DNA from: an uncultured Gammaproteobacteria bacterium | Lineage (GTDB): Bacteria > Pseudomonadota > Gammaproteobacteria > GCA-2729495 | Length of the DNA stretch: 23,417 nucleotides | Assembly: GCA_947258805.1 (NCBI GenBank) | Contig: CAMYJV010000039.1 | Coordinates: 1-23,417 of the forward strand | Direction of reading: 5' to 3' | The notes under the pieces: model-generated | Told to the model about the DNA's origin: nothing | The model's input: the letters and a program-made list of their open reading frames with translations, nothing else | The model's database searches: none | Part shown: piece after piece, positions 1 through 8,299 of the stretch | How positions within the stretch are numbered: the first letter of the stretch is position 1 | Layout: the number at the start of each line of letters is the position of its first letter | Made by a program: the position numbers and the translations under genes

Positions 1-11
1 GTCTGGCCGGT

Positions 12-74
12 AGGGTGCGCTCTGCGCACCGAAAACAAAATGCCACCGATGCCCCGGTGCGCAGAGCGCACCCT
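12..74. repeat. REP-like inverted pair of palindromic units
   Basis: Two 17-base palindromes, ggtgcgc-tct-gcgcacc (14-30) and ggtgcgc-aga-gcgcacc (56-72), sit in opposite orientation. The longer arms 12-31 and 55-74 are exact reverse complements (20 bp) around a 23-base spacer, so the element can form either two small hairpins or one long one. This is the layout of REP doublets (BIME-like). It starts 13 bases past the stop codon of the leftward zinc-peptidase gene, so it would lie in that gene's 3' untranslated region. No T-run follows, so I do not call it an intrinsic terminator. Confidence 0.75.
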
Positions 75-87
75 GCCACACCGAAAC

Positions 88-945
88 CTAGATTTGCGCA
101 GCCTGGAAGGTGTCGCAGGCCGCCGGGTCGCCGGCTTCCAGGCCGCGCCGGAACCAGCGAACCCGTTGCTCGGAACTGCCGTGCGTGAAGGAATCGGGCA
201 CCACGCGGCCGCCGGCCTGGCGCTGCAGGCGGTCATCGCCGATAGCGCTGGCGGCGTTTAGCCCTTCCTCGATATCGCCCTGCTCGAGAATGCTGCGTGC
301 CCGGTCGGCCTGGTTGGCCCAGACCCCTGCGAAGCAGTCGGCCTGCAGTTCCAGCCTGACCGACAGGGCGTTGGCGTCTGCCTTGCTCAAGCCGCGCTGG
401 CGGCGTCGCACGTCCGCTGATACCCCCAGCAGGTTCTGCACGTGGTGGCCGACCTCGTGGGCGATCACATAGGCTTCGGCAAAGTCACCCGGTGCGCGAA
501 AGCGCTGCTTCAGATCGCGGAAGAAGCCGAGGTCCAGGTAGACCTTCTTGTCAGCCGGACAGTAGAACGGTCCCACCGCTGCATTCGCGAAACCGCAGGC
601 AGATTGCACGGCGTCCGTGAACAGCACCAGCCGGGGCTCCTGGTAGCGCTGGCCTGACGCAGCGAATAATTGCCGCCAGGTGTCTTCCGTGTCCCCCAGC
701 ACCACGGCGACGAACTGAGCCTGCTCGTCGCTGCCCGGCTGCACCTGGCTCCCGGGTGGCCGTGGCGCTTCGCCGACGGTAATCGTATCCAGCCCCTGGA
801 GCAGCATCGTCGGGTCGATGCCGAAATACAGGGCCGCCAGGATGATCAAGATGGTGCCAATGCCACCACCGGCAACACCACGGCGGACCCTGCGGCCGCG
901 GCGATCTTCGATATTGCTGCTGCGTCTTCCGGTCTTCCAGCGCAC
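88..945 (-). CDS. ypfJ: YpfJ-type neutral zinc metallopeptidase
   Basis: Membrane-anchored predicted zinc peptidase of the YpfJ family (Pfam Zn_peptidase), 285 aa, near the usual family length. The N-terminus reads VRWKTGRRSSNIEDRRG, the family's characteristic start. One membrane segment lies at about residues 26-43, followed by a Pro/Gly-rich linker and the catalytic domain. The HExxH motif is HEVGH (163-167), and Glu199 in RLELQADCFAG is the likely third zinc ligand. SACGFANAAVGPFYCP, also family-typical, is at about 115-130. I chose GTG at 945 because it matches the family start and has GAGG six bases upstream. A longer reading to 1098 would overlap the preceding DUF1015 gene. The gene follows DUF1015 on the same strand after 76 bases, so they are probably co-transcribed. 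The substrate is unknown; annotation as a peptidase rests on the motif. Confidence 0.93.
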   Translation of the reverse strand: MRWKTGRRSSNIEDRRGRRVRRGVAGGGIGTILIILAALYFGIDPTMLLQGLDTITVGEAPRPPGSQVQPGSDEQAQFVAVVLGDTEDTWRQLFAASGQRYQEPRLVLFTDAVQSACGFANAAVGPFYCPADKKVYLDLGFFRDLKQRFRAPGDFAEAYVIAHEVGHHVQNLLGVSADVRRRQRGLSKADANALSVRLELQADCFAGVWANQADRARSILEQGDIEEGLNAASAIGDDRLQRQAGGRVVPDSFTHGSSEQRVRWFRRGLEAGDPAACDTFQAAQI

Positions 946-951
946 TGAGGG

Positions 952-955
952 CCTC
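952..955 (-). promoter_or_regulatory. Ribosome binding site supporting GTG start at 945
   Basis: On the minus strand GAGG lies six bases before the GTG at 945. It supports that start over the in-frame ATG at 1098, which would overlap the upstream gene. Confidence 0.6.
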
Positions 956-1021
956 GTCGGCTGCCGGGGGGACGCTACCTTCGCATAGTTCGGCTGGGCT
1001 GAGAAACCGGCGCCCCGAGGG

Positions 1022-2248
1022 TCAGTCGAGCACGAGTGACACCAGGCCGTCGGCCAGCTTGGGCTCGAACCAGGTCGACTTGGGCGGCATGACCTCATCG
1101 GCGTCAGCCACCGCCATTAACGCTGCCATGCTCGTTGGGTACAGGGCGAAACCTGCGGCCATCCCGCCGCTGTCTACCCGCCGCGCCAGCTCGTCCAGGC
1201 CGCGGATGCCGCCGACAAAGTCGATGCGCTCGTCGGTGCGCGGGTCGCCGATGCCCAGGATCGGGGCAAGCAGGTGGTCCTGCAGCAGGCTCACGTCGAG
1301 GCTCGCCACCGGGTCATTCGCCGGTATGCGCGCGGGGTCTATGTTGAGGCGATACCACTGACCGTCGAGGTACATCCCGAATTGCCCCGGCTGCTCGGGT
1401 TTGGCCGGCGCCGATTCCGTGCTGACGTCAAAGGCTTCGTTGATTTCTTTCAGCACGGCCGTGGCGTTCCTGCCATTGAGATCCCGGACCACGCGGTTGT
1501 AGTCGAGAATCTGCATCTCATCATCCGGGAATGCCACGCACAGAAAATGGCTGCATTCCGGCCGGTCATTGCCACGATTCGCGGCCACGCGCGATGCCGC
1601 CGCCGAACGGTGGTGGCCGTCGGCGATGTACAGGGCCGGCATCGCGTCGAAGCTCGCCGTGAGCCGTGCCATGTCGGTGGCATCGGTCACCTGCCACAGT
1701 TCGTGCCTGATCCCGTCGGCAGCCGTAACGTCATACAGCGGGTCGTCCCCGGCAATGCGAGCCAGGATTTCGTGCACCGGTGCCGACGCGCGGTAGGCCA
1801 GCAACACCGGACCGGTCTGCGCATTCAGCGCGGTAATCTGCCGAACCCGGTCGTCTTCTTTCGCGGGGCGCGTAAATTCATGCTTGCGAATGCGATTGCT
1901 GTCGTAGTCCGCCACGCTGGCGGCGCAAACGAGGCCCGTCTGCCTATGCTGACCCATGGTCAGCCGGTACGCGTAGTAGCAGGGCTCCGTATCGCGCACC
2001 AGCACGTGCTGGTCGACCAGCGCCCGGAGGTTTGCCGCGCCCCTGGCATACACCTCGTCCGCATACGGATCCGTGCCCTCGGGCAGGTCGATCTCCGGCT
2101 TGGAAATGTGCAGGAAGCTGAACGGTCGACCGGCGGCCTGCTGCCTGGCCTCCGCCGTATTCAGCACATCATAGGGTGGTGCAGCGACGTCGGCGGCGTA
2201 TTTGGGCGCCGGGCGCAAGCCGCGAAAAGGCTGGATCAGTGTCGTCAT
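1022..2248 (-). CDS. DUF1015 family protein
   Basis: A 408-aa cytoplasmic protein with no signal peptide, matching the DUF1015 family along its whole length. Family landmarks are the N-terminal MTTLIQPFRGLRP followed by APPYDV, the central KHEFTRPAKEDDR (about 122-134) and the hallmark DGHHRSAAA (about 210-218), whose His pair and Arg look like a catalytic or phosphate-binding site. No biochemical role is firmly established for this bacterial family. Distant relation to ParB-like serine kinases has been discussed, but no serine-biosynthesis gene lies nearby. The ATG at 2248 is preferred over an upstream in-frame codon at 2311 because it gives the family N-terminus; its Shine-Dalgarno is weak. 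It heads a likely two-gene unit with ypfJ and is divergent from the membrane protein at 2403. Confidence 0.9.
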   Translation of the reverse strand: MTTLIQPFRGLRPAPKYAADVAAPPYDVLNTAEARQQAAGRPFSFLHISKPEIDLPEGTDPYADEVYARGAANLRALVDQHVLVRDTEPCYYAYRLTMGQHRQTGLVCAASVADYDSNRIRKHEFTRPAKEDDRVRQITALNAQTGPVLLAYRASAPVHEILARIAGDDPLYDVTAADGIRHELWQVTDATDMARLTASFDAMPALYIADGHHRSAAASRVAANRGNDRPECSHFLCVAFPDDEMQILDYNRVVRDLNGRNATAVLKEINEAFDVSTESAPAKPEQPGQFGMYLDGQWYRLNIDPARIPANDPVASLDVSLLQDHLLAPILGIGDPRTDERIDFVGGIRGLDELARRVDSGGMAAGFALYPTSMAALMAVADADEVMPPKSTWFEPKLADGLVSLVLD

Positions 2249-2345
2249 GGCTCGGGTCCGGACCTGGTTGCTGGGGACGGGGCCCGCGGTCCACGCGCGG
2301 GCGGGGCGCAAGTGTGGCGAACGGGTGCCAGGGAGTCCAGCCGTG

Positions 2346-2375
2346 TTGCTACCGCGTTCAGCGCCTCGTTATTAT
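2346..2375 (+). promoter_or_regulatory. Candidate sigma70 promoter for the gene at 2403
   Basis: TTGCTA (2346-2351) and TATTAT (2370-2375) are separated by 18 bases in the divergent intergenic region. Transcription would begin near 2382, about 20 bases before the start codon and just ahead of GGAG at 2390-2393. Both boxes depart from consensus, so this is a suggestion only. Confidence 0.3.
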
Positions 2376-2402
2376 CAAGGCCTGTTGCCGGAGAGCCAGG
2401 AT

Positions 2403-3167
2403 ATGAGCGGCGTGCAGCGCGTGATGGCCGACATGGATATCCGGGGCCCGGTAGCGGTCTGGGTCCTCGGGGCACACTTCTACGCGCTGCTGATGCCGCT
2501 GGCACTGATCTGGGCTGCGTGGGAGTACACCGACTACCTGGCCGAGGTCTGTGATTATCCGGTTTTGTTTTACTTCGGGGCTGCGTGGTTTTCTACCGGC
2601 AGCGCCTTCGAAGTGGCGCAGAACACGATGGATCGCTGGTACCTGACGCCAGACGTTCCTAGTGCGAACGGCGTAGGCATGTGCGACTTCCTGAGCTACT
2701 GGTTTGTCGGTTTTGGCCAGGGCCTGATTGCCATCGCGATCGCTGGTGACAGCACATGGGTGTGGCTGGCGGCCGTGGCTCTGATCGCTGCTTTTCCGTT
2801 CACGTATTTCCGGCAAGTGGCAGTGCACGCGCCGATTGGCCTGATGGGTATCATGGTCGCGGTACTCGCGTGGCAGACTTTTGGCGACCCGGTCGTATTC
2901 CTGATGTTTGCATTGACCGGACTCACGCTGTTCTTCTTCGCCGCGCTGCTGAACACCGGTGCGCAACTGCTTCACGGTCTCACGACAATTGCCGCGTCGT
3001 CCGGTGCGTTGCTGGTGCCGTGGGCGATTGTGAACGGGGCAACGGGTCAGCAGCTGAGCTGGCTGACCGTCGTATCGATCCTGGCAGGCACCGCTGCAGT
3101 GGCGCTGCTGTTGCGCGGGCCGCTGAACCGGCTGCCCCGGAGCCCGCGGGTGCAAACGGCCGGTTAA
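2403..3167 (+). CDS. Polytopic membrane protein of unknown function
   Basis: A 254-aa very hydrophobic protein with about eight predicted membrane segments, at roughly residues 18-40, 52-74, 95-115, 119-136, 144-160, 162-186, 190-210 and 218-238. It ends in a short basic tail. I do not recognise the family. Polar residues within or next to the membrane (SAFEVAQNTMDRWY near 67-80 and the Cys/Asp of MCDFLSYW near 93-100) could form a functional centre. The ATG at 2403 is chosen because GGAG lies nine bases upstream and the first membrane segment follows shortly. The open frame runs further upstream, but that extension is Arg/Gly-rich and overlaps the divergent DUF1015 gene. It is transcribed alone: DUF1015 is divergent and the amine-oxidase gene is convergent, 60 bases away. 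Confidence 0.8.
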   Translation: MSGVQRVMADMDIRGPVAVWVLGAHFYALLMPLALIWAAWEYTDYLAEVCDYPVLFYFGAAWFSTGSAFEVAQNTMDRWYLTPDVPSANGVGMCDFLSYWFVGFGQGLIAIAIAGDSTWVWLAAVALIAAFPFTYFRQVAVHAPIGLMGIMVAVLAWQTFGDPVVFLMFALTGLTLFFFAALLNTGAQLLHGLTTIAASSGALLVPWAIVNGATGQQLSWLTVVSILAGTAAVALLLRGPLNRLPRSPRVQTAG

Positions 3168-3227
3168 TTTCTGCCTTCGGCGGCCCGCCGTAAGGGTGCA
3201 TTGTCGACGGCGCGAAGATTGTGCGGA

Positions 3228-4691
3228 CTAAGCCACGCGGTCCAACACTTCCAGGGCCACGCGTTCGCCTGATTCCATCGCCCCTTCCATGCCGCGATTG
3301 GACACGGCCGTGTGCTCCCCGCAGAAATGGATCCGCCCGTTCGGCATGGCCACAGCCGTGGCAAAGCCGCTGACCTGCCCGGGCTTCCACACGGCCCAGT
3401 CGCCGCTGGAGAACGGGTCGCGGTACCAGGACTTGTATTCGATCATCTCCAGCTGACCCTTGGCCGCCGGACGGATGCGCTCGAGATCTGCAATCACCGC
3501 GGCCCTGGCATCGGCCTCGGGCATCTGGTCGAGCAGCGCGGCGTTGTTGCCCCTGATCCAGGCCGTCAGGCTGGTGACTTGTTCCGGCTGCGAGCCCTTG
3601 TGCTCGCCCACCAGGCCGGTGACAAGCCCGTCGCTGAACATATTGGGGGACAGCCCGTCTGCTTCCCAGAACGGTGATTTGGCGACCAGGTGTGCCTGGT
3701 TGATGATCTGCGAGTCCAGGGTTTGCACCGCGCGCGCTTGCGCCCCACTCAGCATCGGATCCATGTGAATGCGCCGCAGCACCGGGCAGGGCACCGAGCA
3801 GATCACGTAGTCGGCCTTGTACTTCGTGCCGTCGGCGCAGTGCACTTCCGTCTGGCTGCCGTCGCTGCGAATGGCGCTGACGTTGCGGCCGAAGTCGATT
3901 TGCGAGTCCAGGGCCGCGGCCATGGCCTCCGGAATCGACAGGTTGCCGCCGGCTGCCGTCAGGAACGGTGACTGGCCCGGCTTGGCCAGCGCAATCTGGG
4001 CGGCGATGAAGCTGGCAACCTGCATCATCATCAGCGCGGACACGTCGTAAGCGGAATTGCCGTGCGTGGGCTCGATGTTGTAGGCGAGGTCGATGGCAGC
4101 GTCTGACACGCCCTGGCGCCGCATCCAGTCGTGCAGGGAGATATCCAGTGAGGCGTTGGCCGGATCCACCCAGGCATCGGTGGTCTTCAGCGGATTCGTC
4201 TTCGCCATCAGGCCGCCGGCGAAAGACCACGGCGGCGTTTCCCGCGCACCCTCCGGAAACGGGTTGCGGGGATGGCTGGGCCAGTCGGCGAGGGGGATGT
4301 GCTGGCCGTCGAGGAACAGTTCACGCTTGCCGTAGTAACGCAGCACCGGCGTCAGTTTGATGATGCCGACGCCATAAGTATTCGCCGCATTGACCAGGCG
4401 CGCATATCCGGGACCGAAGGACGTGCCGCCCGCTTCCGGGTTGCCCGGCAGCGTGCGGTAGGACAGCACCCGCCCGCCAACCCGATCGCGGCCCTCGATG
4501 ACCTTGACCTTGATGCCCGCATCCTGGAGGACGAGGGCGGCCGTCAGGCCTGACAGCCCGGCGCCGATCACGATGACGTCCGCGTTCTGCTGGGCCCGAA
4601 GCGAACGTGGTCCGGCCAATGCTACGGCGGCGGTCGCCCCGGCGGCTTGCATGAAGCGGCGGCGGCTGAGCCGCGATCTGTCGTGATTCAT
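3228..4691 (-). CDS. Tat-exported flavin monoamine oxidase family protein
   Basis: FAD-dependent amine oxidase of the monoamine oxidase/L-amino-acid oxidase superfamily, 487 aa. The first 34 residues form a twin-arginine signal (SRRRFMQ at 9-15, then a hydrophobic stretch and an Ala-x-Ala-like end), implying export with FAD already bound. The dinucleotide-binding motif GAGLSG is at 43-48, the acidic ribose ligand Glu66 follows, and the RxGGR signature is at 70-74. Near the C-terminus, HFCGEHTAVSNRGMEGA is the usual second FAD-contact motif. The likely reaction is oxidative deamination of a primary or secondary amine in the periplasm; the substrate cannot be read from sequence. Its ATG has AAGGA upstream. 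It begins 40 bases after the stop of the RTX-hydrolase gene on the same strand, so the two may form an operon. Confidence 0.92.
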   Translation of the reverse strand: MNHDRSRLSRRRFMQAAGATAAVALAGPRSLRAQQNADVIVIGAGLSGLTAALVLQDAGIKVKVIEGRDRVGGRVLSYRTLPGNPEAGGTSFGPGYARLVNAANTYGVGIIKLTPVLRYYGKRELFLDGQHIPLADWPSHPRNPFPEGARETPPWSFAGGLMAKTNPLKTTDAWVDPANASLDISLHDWMRRQGVSDAAIDLAYNIEPTHGNSAYDVSALMMMQVASFIAAQIALAKPGQSPFLTAAGGNLSIPEAMAAALDSQIDFGRNVSAIRSDGSQTEVHCADGTKYKADYVICSVPCPVLRRIHMDPMLSGAQARAVQTLDSQIINQAHLVAKSPFWEADGLSPNMFSDGLVTGLVGEHKGSQPEQVTSLTAWIRGNNAALLDQMPEADARAAVIADLERIRPAAKGQLEMIEYKSWYRDPFSSGDWAVWKPGQVSGFATAVAMPNGRIHFCGEHTAVSNRGMEGAMESGERVALEVLDRVA

Positions 4692-4731
4692 TCTTGTTCC
4701 TTGCGGCGATCCGCGCTGTCGGGACGCAAGA

Positions 4732-6414
4732 TTATACCCGCCGTCTCCGGGCGCAGCCGATCAGCAACAGCGCGAGCAGCACGACGGGATCGACGGTGCT
4801 GCCGCCGGGAATCTTGCTGACCACGTTGTCCGCGACGACTTCGAGCGCAAAAACCACGATATCCGTTGCCCCGTCATCGTCCGTGACGGTGAGCTGGAAC
4901 AGCAGTTCGTCCGTGGGGCCCGGGTTCGCAAACATCGGTGTCGGGCTGGTGGGGTCATCCAGCATCACGGGCGGCCCGCCGAGCTGAACCCAGCCGTAGT
5001 TGACGATATCCCCGTCGATGTCCCGGCTCCCGGTGCCGTCCAGCATCAGCTCGGGTTGGCTGGACGGCATCGTGAGTGATGGGCCCTCGTAGGCCAGCGG
5101 CCTGAAGTTCCCGGTGCCGTCGCCGGTGGGCATGCGAATGTCAGGGGTTGTCTCGGTTGCAGCGGGAACCCGGTCTTCGATCCAGTCGACCGTCGTCGCG
5201 ATGGTTTCCCGTTCGACGCCTGCAAAGCCGTGGGCGTTACCGCCGTTGGCAGTTAGCGGGAACGGGTAGGGCAGTACCGTGTAGATGGAGTCAACGCCGG
5301 CCTCCAGCGCAGATGCCAGCACGTTCTGGGACATCACATCAGGCGTAAATTCGTCGCCGTCGGCGCGCAACAGCAAGGCGGGCACCAGGAGTTTTTTGAT
5401 TTCGCGTACCGGCACCGACAGGCTGTCCGGTCCCCAGAAGCTCAGCCAGTTGTTCGGCGAACGGAACACCGGCTGGCCGAATATCGTGTCCCACGCCCGC
5501 ACGATGTCGCCTTCGCCGGCATCAACCAGGTCCTCGGCCAGCACCACGTAGTCGGAGTAGGGCACAGGCGCGGCCAGTTCGTTGAACAGCAAGTTCTGGG
5601 CGACGGACCTGCCGTCGTCGACCGTGCCGTACAGGCCGATCGCGGCGACGCGCGGGTCCAGGGAGAACGACGGATAGATGGACGCGTTCTGGGTGCCCTG
5701 GCTGTGGCCCGCGACGTAGATCGCGTCATAGCCGAGCGCCGCGAGCAGATCGATGCCGGCGCCGATATCCAGGGTCGCATCCTCGAACAAAATCGCGCCG
5801 CCGCCTGCATCCGGGCCCGCGTCGCGGCGATCTAGAGCCAGCACGGTAAAGCCGAGCGGTGCCGCCTGCAGGCCGATAATCTTCGGCACGCTGGAACTGA
5901 ACGAGCCCATTGCGCCGTGACTGACGATCATCGCGACCTGGCGATATTCGCCGCCGATCAGCGCGTCGCCAGTGGGCATGTACAGAGCGCCGGGGAGTGC
6001 AAATCCGTCGTCGGCGAACAGCGTGACCGGGAAAACCGCCGTATCGGTGTTGACCACCGTTTCGCAGGGCTCGTCGGCGGAGTCGACGCCCGTGCCGCCG
6101 TCGCAGGCGTCGACACCGATGTTGCCTTCCAGCACGTCGTTGCCCGCGTCGCCGAACAGCTGATCGTCGTCGCCGCCGCCGATCAGGTCGTCGTTGCCAT
6201 CACCGCCGCAGATCAGGTCATTGCCCGCCATTCCGTCGATCCGGTCGTTGCCCCCCAGGCCAACGATGATGTCGTCGCCGGGTGTGCCGGTGATGTCGTC
6301 GTCGTCCTCCGTGCCGATGATCGTGGCCGGCTGGCCGTCGCAGCTTTGCGCAAGAATGTTGTTGCCGAACAGCAATAGCCAGGACGTGGCGGTTAGCAAA
6401 ATAAGAATGCGCAT
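4732..6414 (-). CDS. Secreted RTX-repeat / alpha-beta hydrolase / PKD-like protein
   Basis: A 560-aa exported mosaic protein. Order: Sec signal peptide (1-22, cut near ILA-QS); RTX-type calcium-binding nonapeptide repeats (about 36-106, units such as GGNDRIDGM and GGDGNDDLI); an alpha/beta-hydrolase domain (about 125-415) with GHSQG nucleophile Ser238, acid Asp352 or Asp354 in RADGDEF and His395 in NAHGF; a PKD/REJ-like Ig domain (about 430-528, with [10 protein letters not shown]); and a C-terminal tail of GGS, a hydrophobic helix and CARRRRV (537-560). The tail resembles a GlyGly-CTERM sorting signal. The hydrolase part looks like an esterase or peptidase of the dienelactone-hydrolase type; its substrate is unknown. 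RTX repeats at the N-terminal side are unusual, because classical RTX proteins carry them near a C-terminal type I secretion signal. It precedes the amine oxidase in the same direction. Confidence 0.85.
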   Translation of the reverse strand: MRILILLTATSWLLLFGNNILAQSCDGQPATIIGTEDDDDITGTPGDDIIVGLGGNDRIDGMAGNDLICGGDGNDDLIGGGDDDQLFGDAGNDVLEGNIGVDACDGGTGVDSADEPCETVVNTDTAVFPVTLFADDGFALPGALYMPTGDALIGGEYRQVAMIVSHGAMGSFSSSVPKIIGLQAAPLGFTVLALDRRDAGPDAGGGAILFEDATLDIGAGIDLLAALGYDAIYVAGHSQGTQNASIYPSFSLDPRVAAIGLYGTVDDGRSVAQNLLFNELAAPVPYSDYVVLAEDLVDAGEGDIVRAWDTIFGQPVFRSPNNWLSFWGPDSLSVPVREIKKLLVPALLLRADGDEFTPDVMSQNVLASALEAGVDSIYTVLPYPFPLTANGGNAHGFAGVERETIATTVDWIEDRVPAATETTPDIRMPTGDGTGNFRPLAYEGPSLTMPSSQPELMLDGTGSRDIDGDIVNYGWVQLGGPPVMLDDPTSPTPMFANPGPTDELLFQLTVTDDDGATDIVVFALEVVADNVVSKIPGGSTVDPVVLLALLLIGCARRRRV

Positions 6415-6522
6415 GCGCGATTGTCCTTTTCCTTGTCAAGCGTCCCTATATATACACCCCCGTCGCGCCGTGGCGCCAAAGGCTAGATAATCGTCCGGTC
6501 TTCGGTCGACACGCGAGCCCGC

Positions 6523-8104
6523 TCAGAACCGGTACTTCGCCGCGAGCTGGAACTGCGACGCATCCCCTTCGCCGCCATCCCGATCTTCCCGGCCGCCGAA
6601 CATTAGTTCGCCGCCGATGTCGATGGCCGGTACCGGCGACCAGATGAGGTTGCTGGAGAAACGCCAGGTGCGGCTATAGGCGTCGCCGGGCTGGAAGTCG
6701 TAGTTGTCGATGTCAACAACGCTCATAATCGCCGTGGAGCGTAGCTTGTCGTTCCAGAATTTCTGGAAGGACACGAAGCCCCCGAAGGCTGGCAGCAGCT
6801 TCAGATTGCCATTGTCGTCGAAGACAGCGTCCTGGCCGCCGACGGTATTCAGGTCGTTGATGTAGCGCCCGATGCCCTCGCCGTAGTTCAGTTGCACGAT
6901 GAAGTTGTCACGCGGGTCCCACCAGCCGACCGTCCGGCGACCGCTGAGACTGAGACCCCAGCCGATCTCGTCGTCCTTCACCGTGTCGTCGACATCCCAG
7001 CGGGCTTCGAGCGAGCGCACCACGGTCGAGACCTTCACGTTCCACCGGTCGCGGACCGTGCGGCGGATGCTGGCCACGAAGTCGGGCACCACGCTGATGC
7101 CGGTGCCGTCGGTGATCTCGGCACTAGTATCCTCGACCGTCAGTATCAGGTTCCAGCCCTTGCCCAGTTCCGGGAAGTAGCGAATCTGCGGTTGCCGGAC
7201 GGTGACCCGGCCGTTCACGCCTTCGAAATCGATCTCCTCCGGTACGGATGACGCGTCCATGAAGTTGGTCCAGTATTTCCCGGCCAGGATGTCCCGGAAC
7301 TGGCCGAAGGCATGCCGCAGCCGGTAGGTGTCCCCAGAGCCTGCGAAGTCGCCCTCGACGAACGCCCGCAGCTGACCGAGCTCGGTGTCCTGTCGATACT
7401 CGAAGTTCACGCGTGACTGGCTGGCCGTCAGCGTCGCCTCCTGGTCGCTGGTCGTAACGCCCCGCGTCGGGATCGTGCCCACGATGAAGCGGTCCCGCGA
7501 CTGGACGACGCCGTCGAGGCCCTGCACGACATTGGCCTTCACGAAGCCGCCAATTCGCAATGCCGCGCTGCTACCCGGTATCTGGAAGGCACCGGGAAAT
7601 TCGCTCGCATCATAAGTGGAAGTCGTCTCTTGCTCGGTCAGGTCGGTCATCGTGCCCTCGAGGCTTTCGAGGCGGGCGCGGATCTGCTTGTCCGTTTCGG
7701 ACAGCGTCTGCTGCTGTTCCTGGCTGAATTGATCGAACTGGGTCTGCAGGGCCTGGATCGCGGCTGTCTGGGTGGCCATTGCCTCCCGTTGTGTCGCGAG
7801 TTGCGGCGGTGCCGATGTCCTTGACCTGGGCCTGGATCGCCGCAATCGACGCGGACTGAGTGTCTAGCGCATCCTTCTGTTCGTCGATCAGTTTGCGCTG
7901 CGCAGCCAACGCCTCTTCCTGCTCCTTGAACCGGGCGTCGAAGCGCTTTTCCTGCTGTCGCAACATGAATGTCAGTTCACTGGGTGTGAGCGCGGGCGGC
8001 CCGTCGATTTCGCTCGACCCCTCCTGTGCCGCGACGTTCAGCGGGATCGCGAGCGCAACCAGCAATAAAGTGACGACGGGACGGAGAAATCTTATTGAAT
8101 TCAT
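6523..8104 (-). pseudogene. DcaP-like trimeric porin, split by a one-base frameshift
   Basis: Two overlapping frames together make one DcaP-like outer-membrane porin. The 5' part starts at the ATG at 8102-8104 (GAGG upstream), encodes a signal peptide (MNSIRFL...NVAAQE) and a Glu/Gln/Ala-rich coiled coil, and runs out of homologous sequence near 7800-7815. The coiled coil continues in the next frame from QLATQREAMATQ, followed by the barrel (SAALRIGGFVKANVV onward) and a C-terminal Phe (AAKYRF), the usual beta-barrel assembly signal. Skipping one base gives exactly 527 codons (526 aa), a plausible DcaP length. As sequenced, the 5' frame would stop at 7610 after unrelated residues, and the 3' frame would lack a signal peptide. 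It could be a real mutation or a sequencing error. DcaP-type porins pass small anionic or dicarboxylate-like solutes. Coding quality is otherwise intact. Confidence 0.85.
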
Positions 8105-8289
8105 AGCTCTAGCCTCGAATTTCCCGGTTCTGGGCCCGTTTGATCGGGCTGGATGACCGCAGGGTAGCGGTACTCGTTGAACAGAGAAAGGCCTTGCTGG
8201 TTTGCCGCCGAGGGCCCCTGCTATCATCGACCGCAATAAGGGGTAACAACAAAGTCCGCCGGCCTTTCCTGTGCCGCTGACTAATGACC

Positions 8290-8294
8290 GGAGG
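8290..8294 (+). promoter_or_regulatory. Strong ribosome binding site of the PD40 lipoprotein gene
   Basis: GGAGG lies five bases before the ATG at 8300. It is the clearest Shine-Dalgarno in the window and marks the head of the operon that runs to 13304. Confidence 0.7.
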
Positions 8295-8299
8295 TCTCC

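Noticed and set aside
2282..2302. 7-bp hairpin (gcccgcg/cgcgggc) in the DUF1015 divergent region
   Set aside because: It is a short GC-rich stem in very GC-rich DNA with no T-run or conserved element beside it, and is likely by chance.
1274..2554. 426-codon plus-strand frame over the DUF1015 gene
   Set aside because: It is antisense to a well-supported DUF1015 gene, overlaps the start of the next gene, and has no family signature.
2980..4230. 416-codon minus-strand frame overlapping the membrane protein and amine oxidase genes
   Set aside because: It is a shadow frame of the amine oxidase with low-complexity Arg/Gly composition; the oxidase frame carries every motif.
6100..6330. Repetitive gtcgtc/gccg-rich DNA as a satellite or CRISPR-like repeat
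   Set aside because: The periodicity comes from codons for RTX nonapeptides in the hydrolase gene. Units vary at DNA level and there are no spacers.
6447..6455. TATATATA-like stretch upstream of the RTX-hydrolase gene as a promoter
   Set aside because: It could serve as a -10 box on the minus strand, but there is no acceptable -35 at the right distance, so I did not call it.
7795..7845. Programmed ribosomal frameshift in the porin gene
   Set aside because: I see no slippery heptamer or downstream stimulator, and porins of this family are not known to use one. Mutation or sequence error is simpler.
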